64,000 nt of DNA from an uncultured Opitutia bacterium. GTDB lineage: Bacteria > Verrucomicrobiota > Verrucomicrobiia > Opitutales > Opitutaceae. The notes under the pieces were generated by a model. The model had not been told where the DNA came from and searched no databases. It worked only from the letters and a program-made list of their open reading frames with translations. Shown here one piece after another: positions 8,592-17,648 of this stretch (its first letter is position 1; every line of letters begins with the position of its first letter). The stretch spans positions 28,525 through 92,524 of the forward strand of contig CAITWF010000078.1 of assembly GCA_903896015.1 (NCBI GenBank), in the 5' to 3' direction. The translations under genes were made by a program, and so were the position numbers.

Positions 8592-10460
8592 ATGCGGTTG
8601 CTGAACGAATGGATGGCGCGGCTCGACGAGGCTTACCGCGGGCAGCCGTATTTCGTCGGCCAGAAGGCGCGGCTGCTGGTGGCGTTTAGCGTGCTGATGC
8701 TGCTGTTCGTGCCGATTAACCTCGCGAAACTGCTCTTGGTCCAGCCGCCGCATTTGCCGGAACGCATGCTCTTCTCGCTGTTTATCGCAGGCACGATGAT
8801 GTTTGCGCTGCGCAAAAATTTTCGCGGCCGCTGCGAGGCGGCCGGCAACGGCGCGGCGCTCGCGCTGGCCGGCGTGATGCACGGCAGTGTGCTGCTGCTG
8901 CCCGTCTACGAGGAGCCTCTCAGTGCGGCGATCCAGCTTGTGGTGATCGATTTTGTGCTGCTGCTGTTCGCGCTCGTGTTTGCGTCGTGGCGCGTCGCGG
9001 TCGCTGTGCTCGTGATGATGATGGCGGGTAACACGGCGCTATATTTCAAGGCGCTGCACCGCACCGATGCGCCGGGCTCGATCGCGTTTGCGGCCGATAC
9101 GCTGCTGCGCGACGGCTCGATCGCGGTGAGCCTCGTATTTGCGCTCGGGCTGACGCTGGCGCGGCTGATCGAGGCGGCGCACCGGCGCAGCGAGGAGGCG
9201 TTGCGGCAGACGAGGCTCGTGAACGAGAATCTCGAGCGCCTCGTCTCCGAGCGCACCTGCGAGCTGGAGGCCGCGACGCGCCAAGCGAACGCCGCCTCGC
9301 GCGCGAAGAGCGAATTTCTCGCCAACATGAGCCACGAAATCCGCACGCCGCTCAACGGCATCATTGGCTCGGCCGATCTGTTGCAGCACCGCGCGGATGT
9401 GCCGGAGGCCGCGCGCGAGCACGTGCGGCTGATCGCGGAGTCGGGCGATCTGCTGGTGCGGCTGCTTGGCGACATCCTGGATTTTTCCAAAATCGAGGCG
9501 GGCCAGCTCGCGCTTGAGCAGCAGCCGTTCGAGCTGGCGGCAGTCGTGGCCGACACCGCCGCGATCGTCGCGGCGAAGGCGACGGCGAGCGGCGTGCAAT
9601 TCGAGAGCCGCGTCGCAGCGGAGCTGCCGCGGCAGGTCGAAGGCGACCGTTACCGGCTTCGGCAGGTGCTGCTCAACCTCATCTCGAACGCGATCAAGTT
9701 TACGCCCGCCGGTGGCCGCGTGTGGTTGACCGTGGAGGCCTCGGCGCCGGGAGCGAGCCCCGCGCCGGTGCGCTTTGCCGTGCGCGACACCGGCATCGGC
9801 ATCGATCCGGCGGTTCGAGCACAGATCTTCGAGCGCTTCACGCAGGCCGACTCCTCGACGACGCGGCGCTACGGCGGCTCCGGCCTCGGCCTCGCGATCA
9901 GCGCGCAACTCGTGCGGCTGATGGGCGGCAAGCTCGAGGTCGAGAGTGCGCCCGGCCAGGGCTCGGTGTTTTTTTTCTCGTTGCCGCTGCGCTCTGCCGC
10001 GGTCGCGAAGGAGCCGAAAAGCGGGCCCGCGCGCGGTGCGACTCAACTCGGGTGGCGCGTGCTCGTTGCCGAGGACAACGAGGTCAACCGCAAGATCCTC
10101 GCGGTCCAGCTGCGTCAGCTCGGCTGCCCGGCCACGATGGTGGAAGATGGCGCGCAGGCGCTGGCGTCGTTGCAGCAGGCGCCGTTGCCCGACGTGATTC
10201 TGATGGACTGCCACATGCCGGTGCTCGATGGCTGGGAAACCGCGCGCCGCCTGCGCGCGTGGTCGGCGGACGCCGATCCGGTGCGGCGTCAGGCCGCCGC
10301 CCTCCCGATCATCGCGCTCACGGCCGCGGCGTTGCCGGAGGAGCGGGCGCGTTGTCTCGCGGCGGGGATGAACGCATTTCTCGCGAAGCCGCTCAAGGTG
10401 GCCGAGCTGGAGCACGCCTTGCGCGCGGCGATCCCGGTGGCGGATCACCTGAAGAACTAG
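8592..10460 (+). CDS. Hybrid sensor histidine kinase with receiver domain
   Basis: A 622-residue protein with five to six hydrophobic helices (residues about 28-195), a short coiled linker, and HisKA with His248 ([12 protein letters not shown]). The HATPase has [14 protein letters not shown] and GGSGLGL boxes. A C-terminal receiver (about 489-612) carries Asp539 in [12 protein letters not shown]. There is no output domain, so the phosphate must pass to an HPt protein. A stand-alone HPt gene lies at 19901-20239. The membrane part resembles other multi-helix sensor modules but its ligand is unknown. The stop codon shares CTAG with the stop of the convergent SRPBCC gene. Confidence 0.9.
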   Translation: MRLLNEWMARLDEAYRGQPYFVGQKARLLVAFSVLMLLFVPINLAKLLLVQPPHLPERMLFSLFIAGTMMFALRKNFRGRCEAAGNGAALALAGVMHGSVLLLPVYEEPLSAAIQLVVIDFVLLLFALVFASWRVAVAVLVMMMAGNTALYFKALHRTDAPGSIAFAADTLLRDGSIAVSLVFALGLTLARLIEAAHRRSEEALRQTRLVNENLERLVSERTCELEAATRQANAASRAKSEFLANMSHEIRTPLNGIIGSADLLQHRADVPEAAREHVRLIAESGDLLVRLLGDILDFSKIEAGQLALEQQPFELAAVVADTAAIVAAKATASGVQFESRVAAELPRQVEGDRYRLRQVLLNLISNAIKFTPAGGRVWLTVEASAPGASPAPVRFAVRDTGIGIDPAVRAQIFERFTQADSSTTRRYGGSGLGLAISAQLVRLMGGKLEVESAPGQGSVFFFSLPLRSAAVAKEPKSGPARGATQLGWRVLVAEDNEVNRKILAVQLRQLGCPATMVEDGAQALASLQQAPLPDVILMDCHMPVLDGWETARRLRAWSADADPVRRQAAALPIIALTAAALPEERARCLAAGMNAFLAKPLKVAELEHALRAAIPVADHLKN

Positions 10461-10921
10461 GCGCGCGCGGCGGAAAAGAGCTCCGCGATCTTCTGCGTGC
10501 GATAGTCGAAGATCGATTCGACTTCGCGCGCGACCCACAGGCGCTCCGCGAGCCAGCCCGCCGGACCCCAGCCGACCGCGTAGGTCACGCGATCGGTCAT
10601 GGTCACTCCGCCCGGCGCCGGCGCGAAATGGTGTTCGTGGTGCCAGAGCCGGTAGGGCCCGAGGCGCTGTTCATCGACAAAATATTCGCCTTCGCGCACG
10701 TGGGTGATCTCGGTGAGCCAGCGCGTCCACAGGCCCGGCAACAGCCCGATGCGATACTCGATCACCTGACCGGCGAACATCCGTGGCGGAATCTCGCTGA
10801 TGATTTGGAAACGCAGCCGGGACGGTGTGAGCGCGTCGAGGTTGCGCGGCGTGGAGAAAAATTCCCAGACGAGCGCGGGCGCGGCCGGGATAAATTGCTG
10901 GCGGTAGAGCTGGCGGACCAT
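10457..10921 (-). CDS. SRPBCC-family protein
   Basis: A soluble protein of 154 residues whose pattern ([24 protein letters not shown] at the start, a central [10 protein letters not shown] strand, and [19 protein letters not shown] at the end) matches the SRPBCC/START-like ligand-binding fold, as in proteins annotated as cell-division inhibitors or cyclase/dehydrase. The ATG at 10921 fits the fold start; longer upstream extensions of the frame are spurious. The biochemical role is unknown. SRPBCC domains bind lipids or other hydrophobic ligands. It is convergent with the hybrid kinase gene, and their stop codons overlap. Confidence 0.75.
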   Translation of the reverse strand: MVRQLYRQQFIPAAPALVWEFFSTPRNLDALTPSRLRFQIISEIPPRMFAGQVIEYRIGLLPGLWTRWLTEITHVREGEYFVDEQRLGPYRLWHHEHHFAPAPGGVTMTDRVTYAVGWGPAGWLAERLWVAREVESIFDYRTQKIAELFSAARA

Positions 10922-11035
10922 GGCGGAGACGAGAATCAATCCGAGCCCCGGCGCAAGGGGTGGGGAGGGGTTTGGCGTATCTTTACTTAGCAAAAATCTT
11001 TTGCCGATGGGGCGGGGCCGCCGAAGTTGGGGGAG

Positions 11036-11968
11036 ATGGAATTGTCCGAGACGACTCTGGGCCACTTGCGCGACGAGGCTTACGCCTACCTCGCGGAGGA
11101 GGCGTTGCGCGGAAAGCTCGCCGACCTTGAGCAGGAGCGCGCCAAGGTCGCGAGCACGCGGCCGCCGTTTGGCCTGCTCGCGGGGCGGGAGCGGCGCGAG
11201 GCGTTTGCGCGTTCGATGAGCGTGGTCGACGAAAGCGAAGCCGGTTTGCGCGATCGGCTCACGCAGCTCGGCGGGATCGCGGCGTGGCTGCGGCCTGCCA
11301 TTCGGGCCGATGTCTCGACCTACCTCGCCAGCGTCAGTCCGGACTATTGCCAGCAGTTGCAGATCCTTGCGCGCATCGACGATTGGGATCGCGCCAGCCT
11401 GCATGTGCCCGAGCTGCTGCTGGCTTTTGCACGCGATCTGCGGGCGGTGCGGCGCGCTCTGGCGCCCGACAAGAAGGCGCACTCGCTCGTCGCCTATGAA
11501 ATCGGCGCGCTGCGCGAAAGCGCCGAGCGGCTCGCCGCGCTGCAAGCCGAGCTGAGCCTGATTGAGCGGGCCGCACGCGTGCTGGCGACAGAGGATGTCG
11601 CCGCGCAGCTCGCGTTTCCCGAATTGCCCAATCTCCAGCGCGCCGCGTGGGTGACGCGGCTCGCCGTCATCCCGCCGGAGCAGGCGCAGGCGGATGTGGC
11701 CGGGGCCGAGGAAGAAATCCGAGCGTTTCTCGCGCGTCCGGACGAGAGCCGGCGCGCCGCGCTGCAATCCATGCGGGACGCGTGCGCGGCGCACGCCGAG
11801 CGTGTGCTCGATGGCTATTGGGAGCAGTTGCGCGCGCACGCCCGCGCCCACTACGTCGAGGCGCGCGACGTCGACGATATCATCGCGATGTTGCGCGATC
11901 GCTACGTCGATGCCGATTTGCGGCGCCAGCAGGTTTCCCAAAACATCGATCCGCTGGCGTCGTGGTAG
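11036..11968 (+). CDS. Helical coiled-coil protein of unknown function
   Basis: A 310-residue protein with no signal peptide or membrane helix. It is mainly alpha-helical with long heptad-like stretches of Glu, Arg, Ala and Leu (for example residues 15-40, 150-180 and 215-275). No domain is recognised. A central part (VSTYLASVSPDYCQQLQILARIDDW) is less charged and could be a small folded core. Codon use fits the neighbours, supporting a real gene. The start is uncertain: ATG 11036 has a G-rich stretch directly in front of it, and an in-frame TTG at 11027 is also possible. It stands alone between convergent genes. Confidence 0.6.
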   Translation: MELSETTLGHLRDEAYAYLAEEALRGKLADLEQERAKVASTRPPFGLLAGRERREAFARSMSVVDESEAGLRDRLTQLGGIAAWLRPAIRADVSTYLASVSPDYCQQLQILARIDDWDRASLHVPELLLAFARDLRAVRRALAPDKKAHSLVAYEIGALRESAERLAALQAELSLIERAARVLATEDVAAQLAFPELPNLQRAAWVTRLAVIPPEQAQADVAGAEEEIRAFLARPDESRRAALQSMRDACAAHAERVLDGYWEQLRAHARAHYVEARDVDDIIAMLRDRYVDADLRRQQVSQNIDPLASW

Positions 11969-11990
11969 CGTCAGTCACGGGCTTCGCCCC

Positions 11991-12251
11991 TCAGCGGGAG
12001 TGAACGCGCACCCGATCGAGTTCGAGCGACGTGGCGCGCAGCTCAGTCGCGAGGCTCGCGATCATGTCGTTATCCCAGTTTTCGCGCTCGGCGCGGAGGA
12101 GGCGCTCGCGCAACCAGGCCTCATGCAATCGGAGGCGCTCGACATCGGCCGCACTGTGCGCGCCGCCAGAGTTGCGCGTCTGAATCGACGCGGCCACGTA
12201 GACGAAAACGCACACGGCAAGAACGAGCAAAACGGCGAGAGCTTCGGGCAT
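11991..12251 (-). CDS. Small single-pass membrane protein
   Basis: A protein of 86 residues with one N-terminal transmembrane helix (about residues 4-24) followed by a charged helical cytoplasmic tail with Glu/Arg/Leu heptads. It resembles small membrane-anchored coiled-coil proteins, but no family is recognised. It sits convergent to the coiled-coil protein gene, 22 bp away. The hydrophobic profile and codon positions suggest it is translated. Function unknown. Confidence 0.5.
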   Translation of the reverse strand: MPEALAVLLVLAVCVFVYVAASIQTRNSGGAHSAADVERLRLHEAWLRERLLRAERENWDNDMIASLATELRATSLELDRVRVHSR

Positions 12252-12380
12252 GGGACGAACTGGGAACGCCGGCAGCGTGGCGAAGTTGGGCTGCCTGGCG
12301 AGCGTGCCGAGAACTTTTCGGAGGGTTATTCCAAAAAATCGGTGGGCACAGTGAGGTGGCTTATCGGCGGCGGACGGCCG

Positions 12381-13397
12381 TCAGCTTTTCTGCGCCACGA
12401 GTTTTGGCCCGCGGCTTTTTGCGACCGTGATGATTGCGACGGCGCCGATGATCACGGTGGCGGCGAGCGCGATGCGCGGCGTGAGCGGCTCGTTGAGCAC
12501 CGCCCAGCCGAGGATGACGGCGACGACGGGGTTGACGTAGGCGTAGGTCGACACGCGCGCCGGCGTGCTGTGTTTTAACAGCCAAACGTAAATCGGAAAC
12601 GCAAGCAACGAGCCCGCGAGCACGAGGTAGGTCCAGGCGACCCACGAGCGTGCGCTAATGGCGGCGACGTGCAGCCGCGCGCTTTCGCCGACGAGGAGGC
12701 CGGTGAGTGTCATCACCACGCCGCCGCAAATCATCTGGAGCGCCGCGGCCATCATCGGCTCGGCCCCACTTTTCGCATGCTTGCTGAAGAGCGATCCAGC
12801 CCACCAACTCGCGCTGGCGAAAAGCAGCGCGCAAACGCTTAGCGCCGGCGGTTGTGTTCCGACCGGCAACGCGCCGGGTCCGAGCAAAATGAAAAGTCCG
12901 CCGAGCCCGACGCCTAGCCCGAGCCATAACGCGACCGTCGGCTTCGTGCCGCCGGGCCGCAGCCACTCCATGAGGATCATCATCATTGGCGACGCGCCGA
13001 GAATGAGGGTCGTCAGGCCGGATGGCACCGTCTGCTCGGCCCACGCGACGACAGCGTTGCCACCGAGCAACAAACACGTGCCGATGATCGCGTGATCGCG
13101 CCACTGGGCGGGCGTCGGCCACGCGGCGCCACGGAGTTTGAGCGCGACGAACAGAATCGGCCCCGCAAGCAGAAAGCGCCCGCCCGCCATCAGGAACGGC
13201 GGCATCGTTTCCACGGCGATACGAATGCCGAGATACGTACTGCCCCAGATCACGTAGATCGCGAGGAAACCGAGGAGGAGGGCGGTGCGGGAGGGAGGGT
13301 GGGGCACGAGGGGGAGGGACGCGGAGAATGGGAGCGAGGGAGACGGAGCGAGGTGAGATTCCGGCGCGGAAAATTTATCCGATGCGGTCGACAGCAT
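12381..13397 (-). CDS. EamA-family (DMT) transporter
   Basis: A 338-residue inner-membrane protein with about ten transmembrane helices in two EamA repeats, beginning GFLAIYVIWGSTYLGIRIAV and, in the second half, ALLFASASWWAGSLF. The cytoplasmic-side LNEPLTPRIALAATVIIGAV is typical of RhaT/YdcZ-like drug/metabolite exporters. The open frame reaches 13610, but the ATG at 13397 avoids overlap with the upstream GNAT gene and gives a normal N-terminus. It is the last gene of a MocR-GNAT-EamA operon, an arrangement often seen for export of amino-acid-like compounds. Substrate unknown. Confidence 0.85.
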   Translation of the reverse strand: MLSTASDKFSAPESHLAPSPSLPFSASLPLVPHPPSRTALLLGFLAIYVIWGSTYLGIRIAVETMPPFLMAGGRFLLAGPILFVALKLRGAAWPTPAQWRDHAIIGTCLLLGGNAVVAWAEQTVPSGLTTLILGASPMMMILMEWLRPGGTKPTVALWLGLGVGLGGLFILLGPGALPVGTQPPALSVCALLFASASWWAGSLFSKHAKSGAEPMMAAALQMICGGVVMTLTGLLVGESARLHVAAISARSWVAWTYLVLAGSLLAFPIYVWLLKHSTPARVSTYAYVNPVVAVILGWAVLNEPLTPRIALAATVIIGAVAIITVAKSRGPKLVAQKS

Positions 13398-13422
13398 TAT
13401 GTCAGGAGCGATCGCGCGCGGG

Positions 13423-13944
13423 TCAGGGCAGTTCTTTATAGTAAACCACCGTGTCGATGAGCGAACCGTCGGGATTCGCGGCGAAACGTGGGATGACGCC
13501 AACGCGCGTGTAGCCGGCTCGGTCGTAGAGGCCGAGGGCATTGCCGGACGCGCCGCTGTCGAGCACGATGAGCGGGCGACCATGAGCGAGCGCGGCGACT
13601 TCTGTGGCACGGATGAGCGCCGCGCCGAGGCCGCGCCGGCGGTGCGAACGATGCACGAGAAGTTTTTGCAGCTCAGCGCGGTGGCGGCCGTTGGGCTGCG
13701 GTGCTAGCGCGAGTTGCACGCTGCCGACGATCCGTCCGGCGTCGCGGGCGACGAACACGAGCCGCTGTCCCGAGGCTGCACCGGCGAAAACGCCCGACCA
13801 GAACGCTTTCACTTCATCCTCGCCGAGCGGCAGCATGAATCCGATCGACGCGCCCCCTTCGACGACGTCGCGCATCAACGCCGCAAGATCGGCGAGATCC
13901 GCGGCGCTCGGTGGGAGGGTGAGCGGTTCGATCGGCGGGGTCAT
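13423..13944 (-). CDS. GNAT-family N-acetyltransferase
   Basis: A 173-residue GNAT enzyme transferring acetyl from acetyl-CoA to an amine. Motif A is clear (LQKLLVHRSHRRRGLGAALIRA, with the R-R-x-G-L-G pyrophosphate loop), followed by the motif B strand LIVLDSGASGNALGLYDRAGYTRVG. The start ATG 13944 follows 7 bp after the stop of the MocR-type regulator gene and precedes the transporter gene by 25 bp, so these three genes form one unit. The neighbours suggest acetylation of an amino-acid-like or antibiotic substrate, but the acceptor is unknown. Confidence 0.85.
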   Translation of the reverse strand: MTPPIEPLTLPPSAADLADLAALMRDVVEGGASIGFMLPLGEDEVKAFWSGVFAGAASGQRLVFVARDAGRIVGSVQLALAPQPNGRHRAELQKLLVHRSHRRRGLGAALIRATEVAALAHGRPLIVLDSGASGNALGLYDRAGYTRVGVIPRFAANPDGSLIDTVVYYKELP

Positions 13945-13951
13945 GCGTTGA

Positions 13952-15394
13952 TCAGAGCTGCCTTTTTGCCAGCTCGCCAAGTGTGCGCAGCGAGGTTTCG
14001 ACACTGTCGTTCCACGGTAAGCCGCAGTTCATCCGCAGACAATTCCGGTAGCGATCCTTCACGGAGAAAAGCGCGCCGGGTGCAGTGCAAATTTTGTGCT
14101 TCAGGCCGTCGCGGTAGAGTTTCAGCGAGTCGACGCCCGGCGGCATTTCGATCCAGAGCACGAAGCTGCCCTCGGGCCGGCTGATGCGCGTGCCCTCCGG
14201 GAAATGCCGCAGGATCGCCTGCGAGAACAGGTGGAGCTGGTGGTGATAGGCGCGCCGGATCGAGCGGAGGTGGTGATCGTAGCCGCCGTTGCGGAGAAAA
14301 TCGGAGACGGTTTTCTGCAACACGACGGGCGTGCCGAGCGTGTTGGTGAACTTGAGTCGCTTCACGCGCTCGAGGTAGCGGCCGGGCGCGCACCAGCCGA
14401 CGCGCAACGAGGGCGCGAGCGTCTTGCCGAACGAACTGCAAAGCAGCACGCGACCGTCCGTATCCCAAGCTTTGAGCGGCTTCGGACGCCGTTCGCCGAA
14501 GTGGAGATCGCCGTAGATGTCGTCCTCGATGATCGCGACGTCGAACTCGGCGCAGATTTTGTAGAGCTGCTCCTTGCTCGGATCGGGCATGCACGAACCG
14601 AGCGGGTTGGAGTAGCTCGGCATGACCATGAGCGCCTTCACGTGGTTGTTTGCGAACGCGTCACGCGTGGCGTCGAGACAGATGCCGGTGCGCGGGCCGG
14701 TGGGGATTTCAACGACGCGGAGGTTCAGGCTCTGGATCGCCTCGAGAAAACCGAAGTAGGTGGGCGTCTCGACGGCAACGGTGTCCCCGGGCTTCGTGAC
14801 CGCGCGCAACGAAAGGTGCAGCGCTTCGGCGCAACCGATCGTGATGACGAGTTCGTCGTGCGCGAGCGGGCAGCCGGCCTGCAAATAGCGCCGCGCGATT
14901 TCACGAGCGAGTGGATCGTAGGCCCAGTTCATAGCGTAGCGCCCGAGCAGCGCGGGATCATTGCGGCCGACCGCGGCGAGGATCCGGGCGAGTTTCTTCG
15001 TGGGGAACAGCGAGTGGTGCGGGCAGGCCGCGCCGAACGGCACGTAGCTCGGATCGGTCGCGAGGGTGAGCACCTCGGCGGTGAGATCGTTGACACCTAC
15101 GGCGCTGGGCTTCGCCATGGGCTTGGCCATGCGCGGCTCGGGCGTGTCGGTCGGGAGCCGCGGGCGCACATAGTAGCCGGACTGCGGCCGCGCCTCGATC
15201 CAGCCGCGGTTTTCCAACACGGTGTACGCTTGGAGCACCGTGGAGATCGAGACGTCGCGCTGCATCGACATGCGGCGGACGGACGGCAGCCGGTGGCCGG
15301 GGCGGAGCGTGCCTTGCTCGATCAACAATTCGAGGGAACGCGCGAGCTCGACGTAGAGCGGCGCGGGCGCGGGGGCAGTGAGCGTCTGGATCAT
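13952..15394 (-). CDS. MocR-family regulator (GntR-aminotransferase fusion)
   Basis: A 480-residue protein with an N-terminal GntR winged helix (PLYVELARSLELLIEQGTLRPGHRLPSVR, residues about 12-75) and a fold-type I aminotransferase domain. The PLP lysine is in CSSFGKTLAPSLRVGW and the PLP-phosphate Asp in EDDIYGDLHF. MocR proteins use PLP or an amino acid as effector and usually regulate the adjacent or divergent genes. The ATG at 15394 was chosen because it begins directly before the GntR domain. It is the first gene of the operon with the GNAT and EamA genes, which are its likely targets. A Cys-rich protein is divergent from it. Confidence 0.92.
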   Translation of the reverse strand: MIQTLTAPAPAPLYVELARSLELLIEQGTLRPGHRLPSVRRMSMQRDVSISTVLQAYTVLENRGWIEARPQSGYYVRPRLPTDTPEPRMAKPMAKPSAVGVNDLTAEVLTLATDPSYVPFGAACPHHSLFPTKKLARILAAVGRNDPALLGRYAMNWAYDPLAREIARRYLQAGCPLAHDELVITIGCAEALHLSLRAVTKPGDTVAVETPTYFGFLEAIQSLNLRVVEIPTGPRTGICLDATRDAFANNHVKALMVMPSYSNPLGSCMPDPSKEQLYKICAEFDVAIIEDDIYGDLHFGERRPKPLKAWDTDGRVLLCSSFGKTLAPSLRVGWCAPGRYLERVKRLKFTNTLGTPVVLQKTVSDFLRNGGYDHHLRSIRRAYHHQLHLFSQAILRHFPEGTRISRPEGSFVLWIEMPPGVDSLKLYRDGLKHKICTAPGALFSVKDRYRNCLRMNCGLPWNDSVETSLRTLGELAKRQL

Positions 15395-15563
15395 GGGAGC
15401 GGTGGGAGGGCGGAGACGGTAGCGGATCGGACGGTGCGGAGGCAGACGTAGCGGGCGGAGTTTGCGACCGGCACAGTTGGAGCAAAGATGAAAGTGTGAC
15501 CATGACAATTGGGGATGGGCCCATGCGTTGACAGCAGGGCGGGATTGCGGCGGGCTGCGCGCG

Positions 15564-16139
15564 ATGGATGAGGAGCAGCAGGAATTTTCCCGATTGGTCG
15601 GCGCGGTGCTCGTGCGGTTCTACGCGCAGAACGCCCGAACTCCACCGCCCGGCCCCGAGTTGGCCGCATTCGGCGCCCGTCTGGGGGCAATCGTCGCGGA
15701 GCGCGGGTTGCCACGGCCGCTGGCGGCGCACGAGCGCGGCGCGCCGGGCGAAATGAGTGACGAGAAGTGTGCGCCGCTGGTCGCGGCAGCTCTGGGCGGT
15801 GCGACGGACGAATTACTGGCGACGGCGGCGAAGCAACTCGTGAAGGCGTGTTTTTATCCCGAGTTCAAGACCTGTCGCGATTCGTGGTGCGAGGTGGCGG
15901 CGGACGGCGCGTGCCGGCGGCAGGAGCTGGCGCGGGTGTGCGGGCGGGTGAGCGGCACGCATTGCGTGGATTGTCCGCATTGGGTCGCGCTGACGCCGGC
16001 GCAGAATGAAAAGATGCTGGCGAAGCGCTGGCACGCGCGGGGGGCTGAGCTCGTGGAAAATCGCGGCGTGTTTTTGCCGGAGGATTTTCGCGCGCTGCGC
16101 CGGTGGCTGCATGCGCGGGCGCGCGCGCCGCGAAAATAA
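15564..16139 (+). CDS. Cysteine-rich protein of unknown function
   Basis: A 191-residue soluble protein. After a helical N-terminal half, residues about 105-150 hold eight cysteines in a pattern of mixed spacings (C-x7-C-x4-C-x7-C-x8-C-x7-C-x2-C, with one more Cys earlier at about 70), suggesting a zinc or iron-sulphur site. The C-terminus is basic. No family is recognised. The ATG at 15564 (MDEEQQEF) was preferred to 15528. It is divergent from the MocR regulator, so it could be a target or simply a neighbour. Confidence 0.55.
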   Translation: MDEEQQEFSRLVGAVLVRFYAQNARTPPPGPELAAFGARLGAIVAERGLPRPLAAHERGAPGEMSDEKCAPLVAAALGGATDELLATAAKQLVKACFYPEFKTCRDSWCEVAADGACRRQELARVCGRVSGTHCVDCPHWVALTPAQNEKMLAKRWHARGAELVENRGVFLPEDFRALRRWLHARARAPRK

Positions 16140-16158
16140 TTGCGGCGCGGGACGTGAT

Positions 16159-16803
16159 TCAGGCTTTCAACCGCGCGACGATTTCACCGGCGGCCTTGAG
16201 CCCGAGCAGCGGTCGGATCGGATCGAGACGCTCGGCGGACGTGATGACGAAGGTGCAGTGCGGCGCTCCGAGGCGGGCGCAGCCAATCTCGATGCAGCCG
16301 AGGGCCTGGCCGCTGACGGCTTCGAGGAAGCCTTGGAGAAATCCCGCTGGCAACGCATCGGCAAACTCGGTGCCGGATTCGAGCGCCGCAACGAAGGCGC
16401 TGTGTTGCAGGCGGGCGATGACGAGGCCGTGCTCGGCGGCGTCGGTGAGATCGGCGGTGAGCAGTCCCCAGCCCTGAGCCTTGAATTGCCGCGCGGCGAG
16501 CGCGAGGCACGCCTCCAGCGGCTGATCGGTGAGCACGGGCTGACCGAGACGCGTGAGTTCGAGATCGAGCGTCGTGGCAAAGGCGTGACCGGCCGTGATG
16601 CCACCGGCGTGTTGCATGGCCGGCCAGGCGCCGGGTTTGTCGGCGTGAAACACAGCGTGCACGGCTTGCAAGAATGTCGAGGCGGCAAACACGATCCGCG
16701 AGCCATCGGCGACGAGGGCGACGCCGGCCGCCGGGTCGAGGCGGGGACCGCGACTTTCGAAGAGGCGGCCGAAGGGGGAGGCGGATTCGCCGGGCGGTTT
16801 CAT
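16159..16803 (-). CDS. V4R-domain protein, second copy
   Basis: A 214-residue protein resembling the V4R (4-vinyl reductase-like) small-molecule-binding domain. A helical N-terminal part precedes a C-terminal half (about 125-188) with the typical FLEAVSGQALGCIEIGCARLGAPHC pattern, including the conserved Gly and the Cys before the last strand. There is no DNA-binding or catalytic domain. Its start codon overlaps the stop of the preceding V4R gene (ATGA), so the two are translationally coupled and their products may form a heterodimer. Sequence similarity to the partner is low but the layout is the same. Confidence 0.65.
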   Translation of the reverse strand: MKPPGESASPFGRLFESRGPRLDPAAGVALVADGSRIVFAASTFLQAVHAVFHADKPGAWPAMQHAGGITAGHAFATTLDLELTRLGQPVLTDQPLEACLALAARQFKAQGWGLLTADLTDAAEHGLVIARLQHSAFVAALESGTEFADALPAGFLQGFLEAVSGQALGCIEIGCARLGAPHCTFVITSAERLDPIRPLLGLKAAGEIVARLKA

Positions 16804-17501
16804 TTCTTCCAGGGGATTTTCGCGGCCTTGGCCGAAGCAGCCGGAGCGGCGGGCTTCGGATCGAGGCTGAGGCGGCGAATGGCCTCGTGCGCAAGGCCGG
16901 ACTGACGGGCGGTTTCCGCGCGATCGATCAGGGGGCCGGGGCCGACGATGAAGCGACAGCAGGCGTGGCCCAGGGCGGTGCACTCGGTCTCGACGGCGTG
17001 GCTTTCCGTGCGATCGTAGAAGCTGAGCGCGCCAGCGAAGAGGCCGGCGTAGAGGTGGCACACGGGCGCGTTGACCTTGGCGTCACGGGAGGCGGCAGCG
17101 GCGGCGCTGTGGCGAAGTTCGACGAAGAGGAGACGTTTGCCGTGCTCGGAGAGATCAAAGACGCATGCGCCCCAGCCGGCGGCGGCGAACGGCGCGGCCC
17201 AGCGTTCGAGCACGAAGGGCGCGTCGAGATGCCAGAGGTCGCGCTGGTCTGAGGGGTCGAGCTCGGCGCGGAGGCGGGTGTGAAGGTGGAGCATTTCCTG
17301 CAGGCCCCATTCGTAGCCGGCGCGATAGAGGACTGGACGGAGGGTCTCCGGGCTTTCTCCGGGGAGGCCGGCGTGCAACGCCTGCATTACGGCTGCGGGC
17401 AGCGCGACCACACGGCGATCGTCCGGCGTGTGCAAAGCGCCTTCCGCGGGGCGGGAACGGATGAAATCCTGCGTAGTGGCACTGGAGGCGCGATCAGACA
17501 T
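16800..17501 (-). CDS. V4R-domain protein, first copy
   Basis: A 233-residue protein. Residues about 35-130 form an alpha/beta region (PETLRPVLYRAGYEWGL). Residues 145-188 carry a V4R signature ending in ECTALGHACCRFIVGPG, with paired cysteines in the position used for metal or ligand binding in the family. A Pro/Ala-rich tail follows. In XylR/DmpR-type activators a V4R domain is fused to a sigma-54 AAA domain. Here it is separate, but the gene immediately upstream encodes a NtrC-like protein. The 148-bp gap to that gene leaves room for an own promoter. Confidence 0.7.
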   Translation of the reverse strand: MSDRASSATTQDFIRSRPAEGALHTPDDRRVVALPAAVMQALHAGLPGESPETLRPVLYRAGYEWGLQEMLHLHTRLRAELDPSDQRDLWHLDAPFVLERWAAPFAAAGWGACVFDLSEHGKRLLFVELRHSAAAAASRDAKVNAPVCHLYAGLFAGALSFYDRTESHAVETECTALGHACCRFIVGPGPLIDRAETARQSGLAHEAIRRLSLDPKPAAPAASAKAAKIPWKK

Positions 17502-17648
17502 TCAGCGGCGGCAAGGCGGAGGGAGGAGATGTGGTGGGCGTCGAGCGGATGCGATCCGCGCGAACTCATCTAGCGTGTCAATCGGCCTGCACAGACACAA
17601 GGCGATTACGCAAACTTACGGCAATTCCCTCACCGGCGGGAGACGTGC

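Noticed and set aside
10955..10975. Possible G-quadruplex (three GGGG runs and a GG) between the SRPBCC gene and the coiled-coil gene
   Set aside because: The fourth run has only two G, so only a weak two-layer structure is possible. No link to a promoter or start could be shown.
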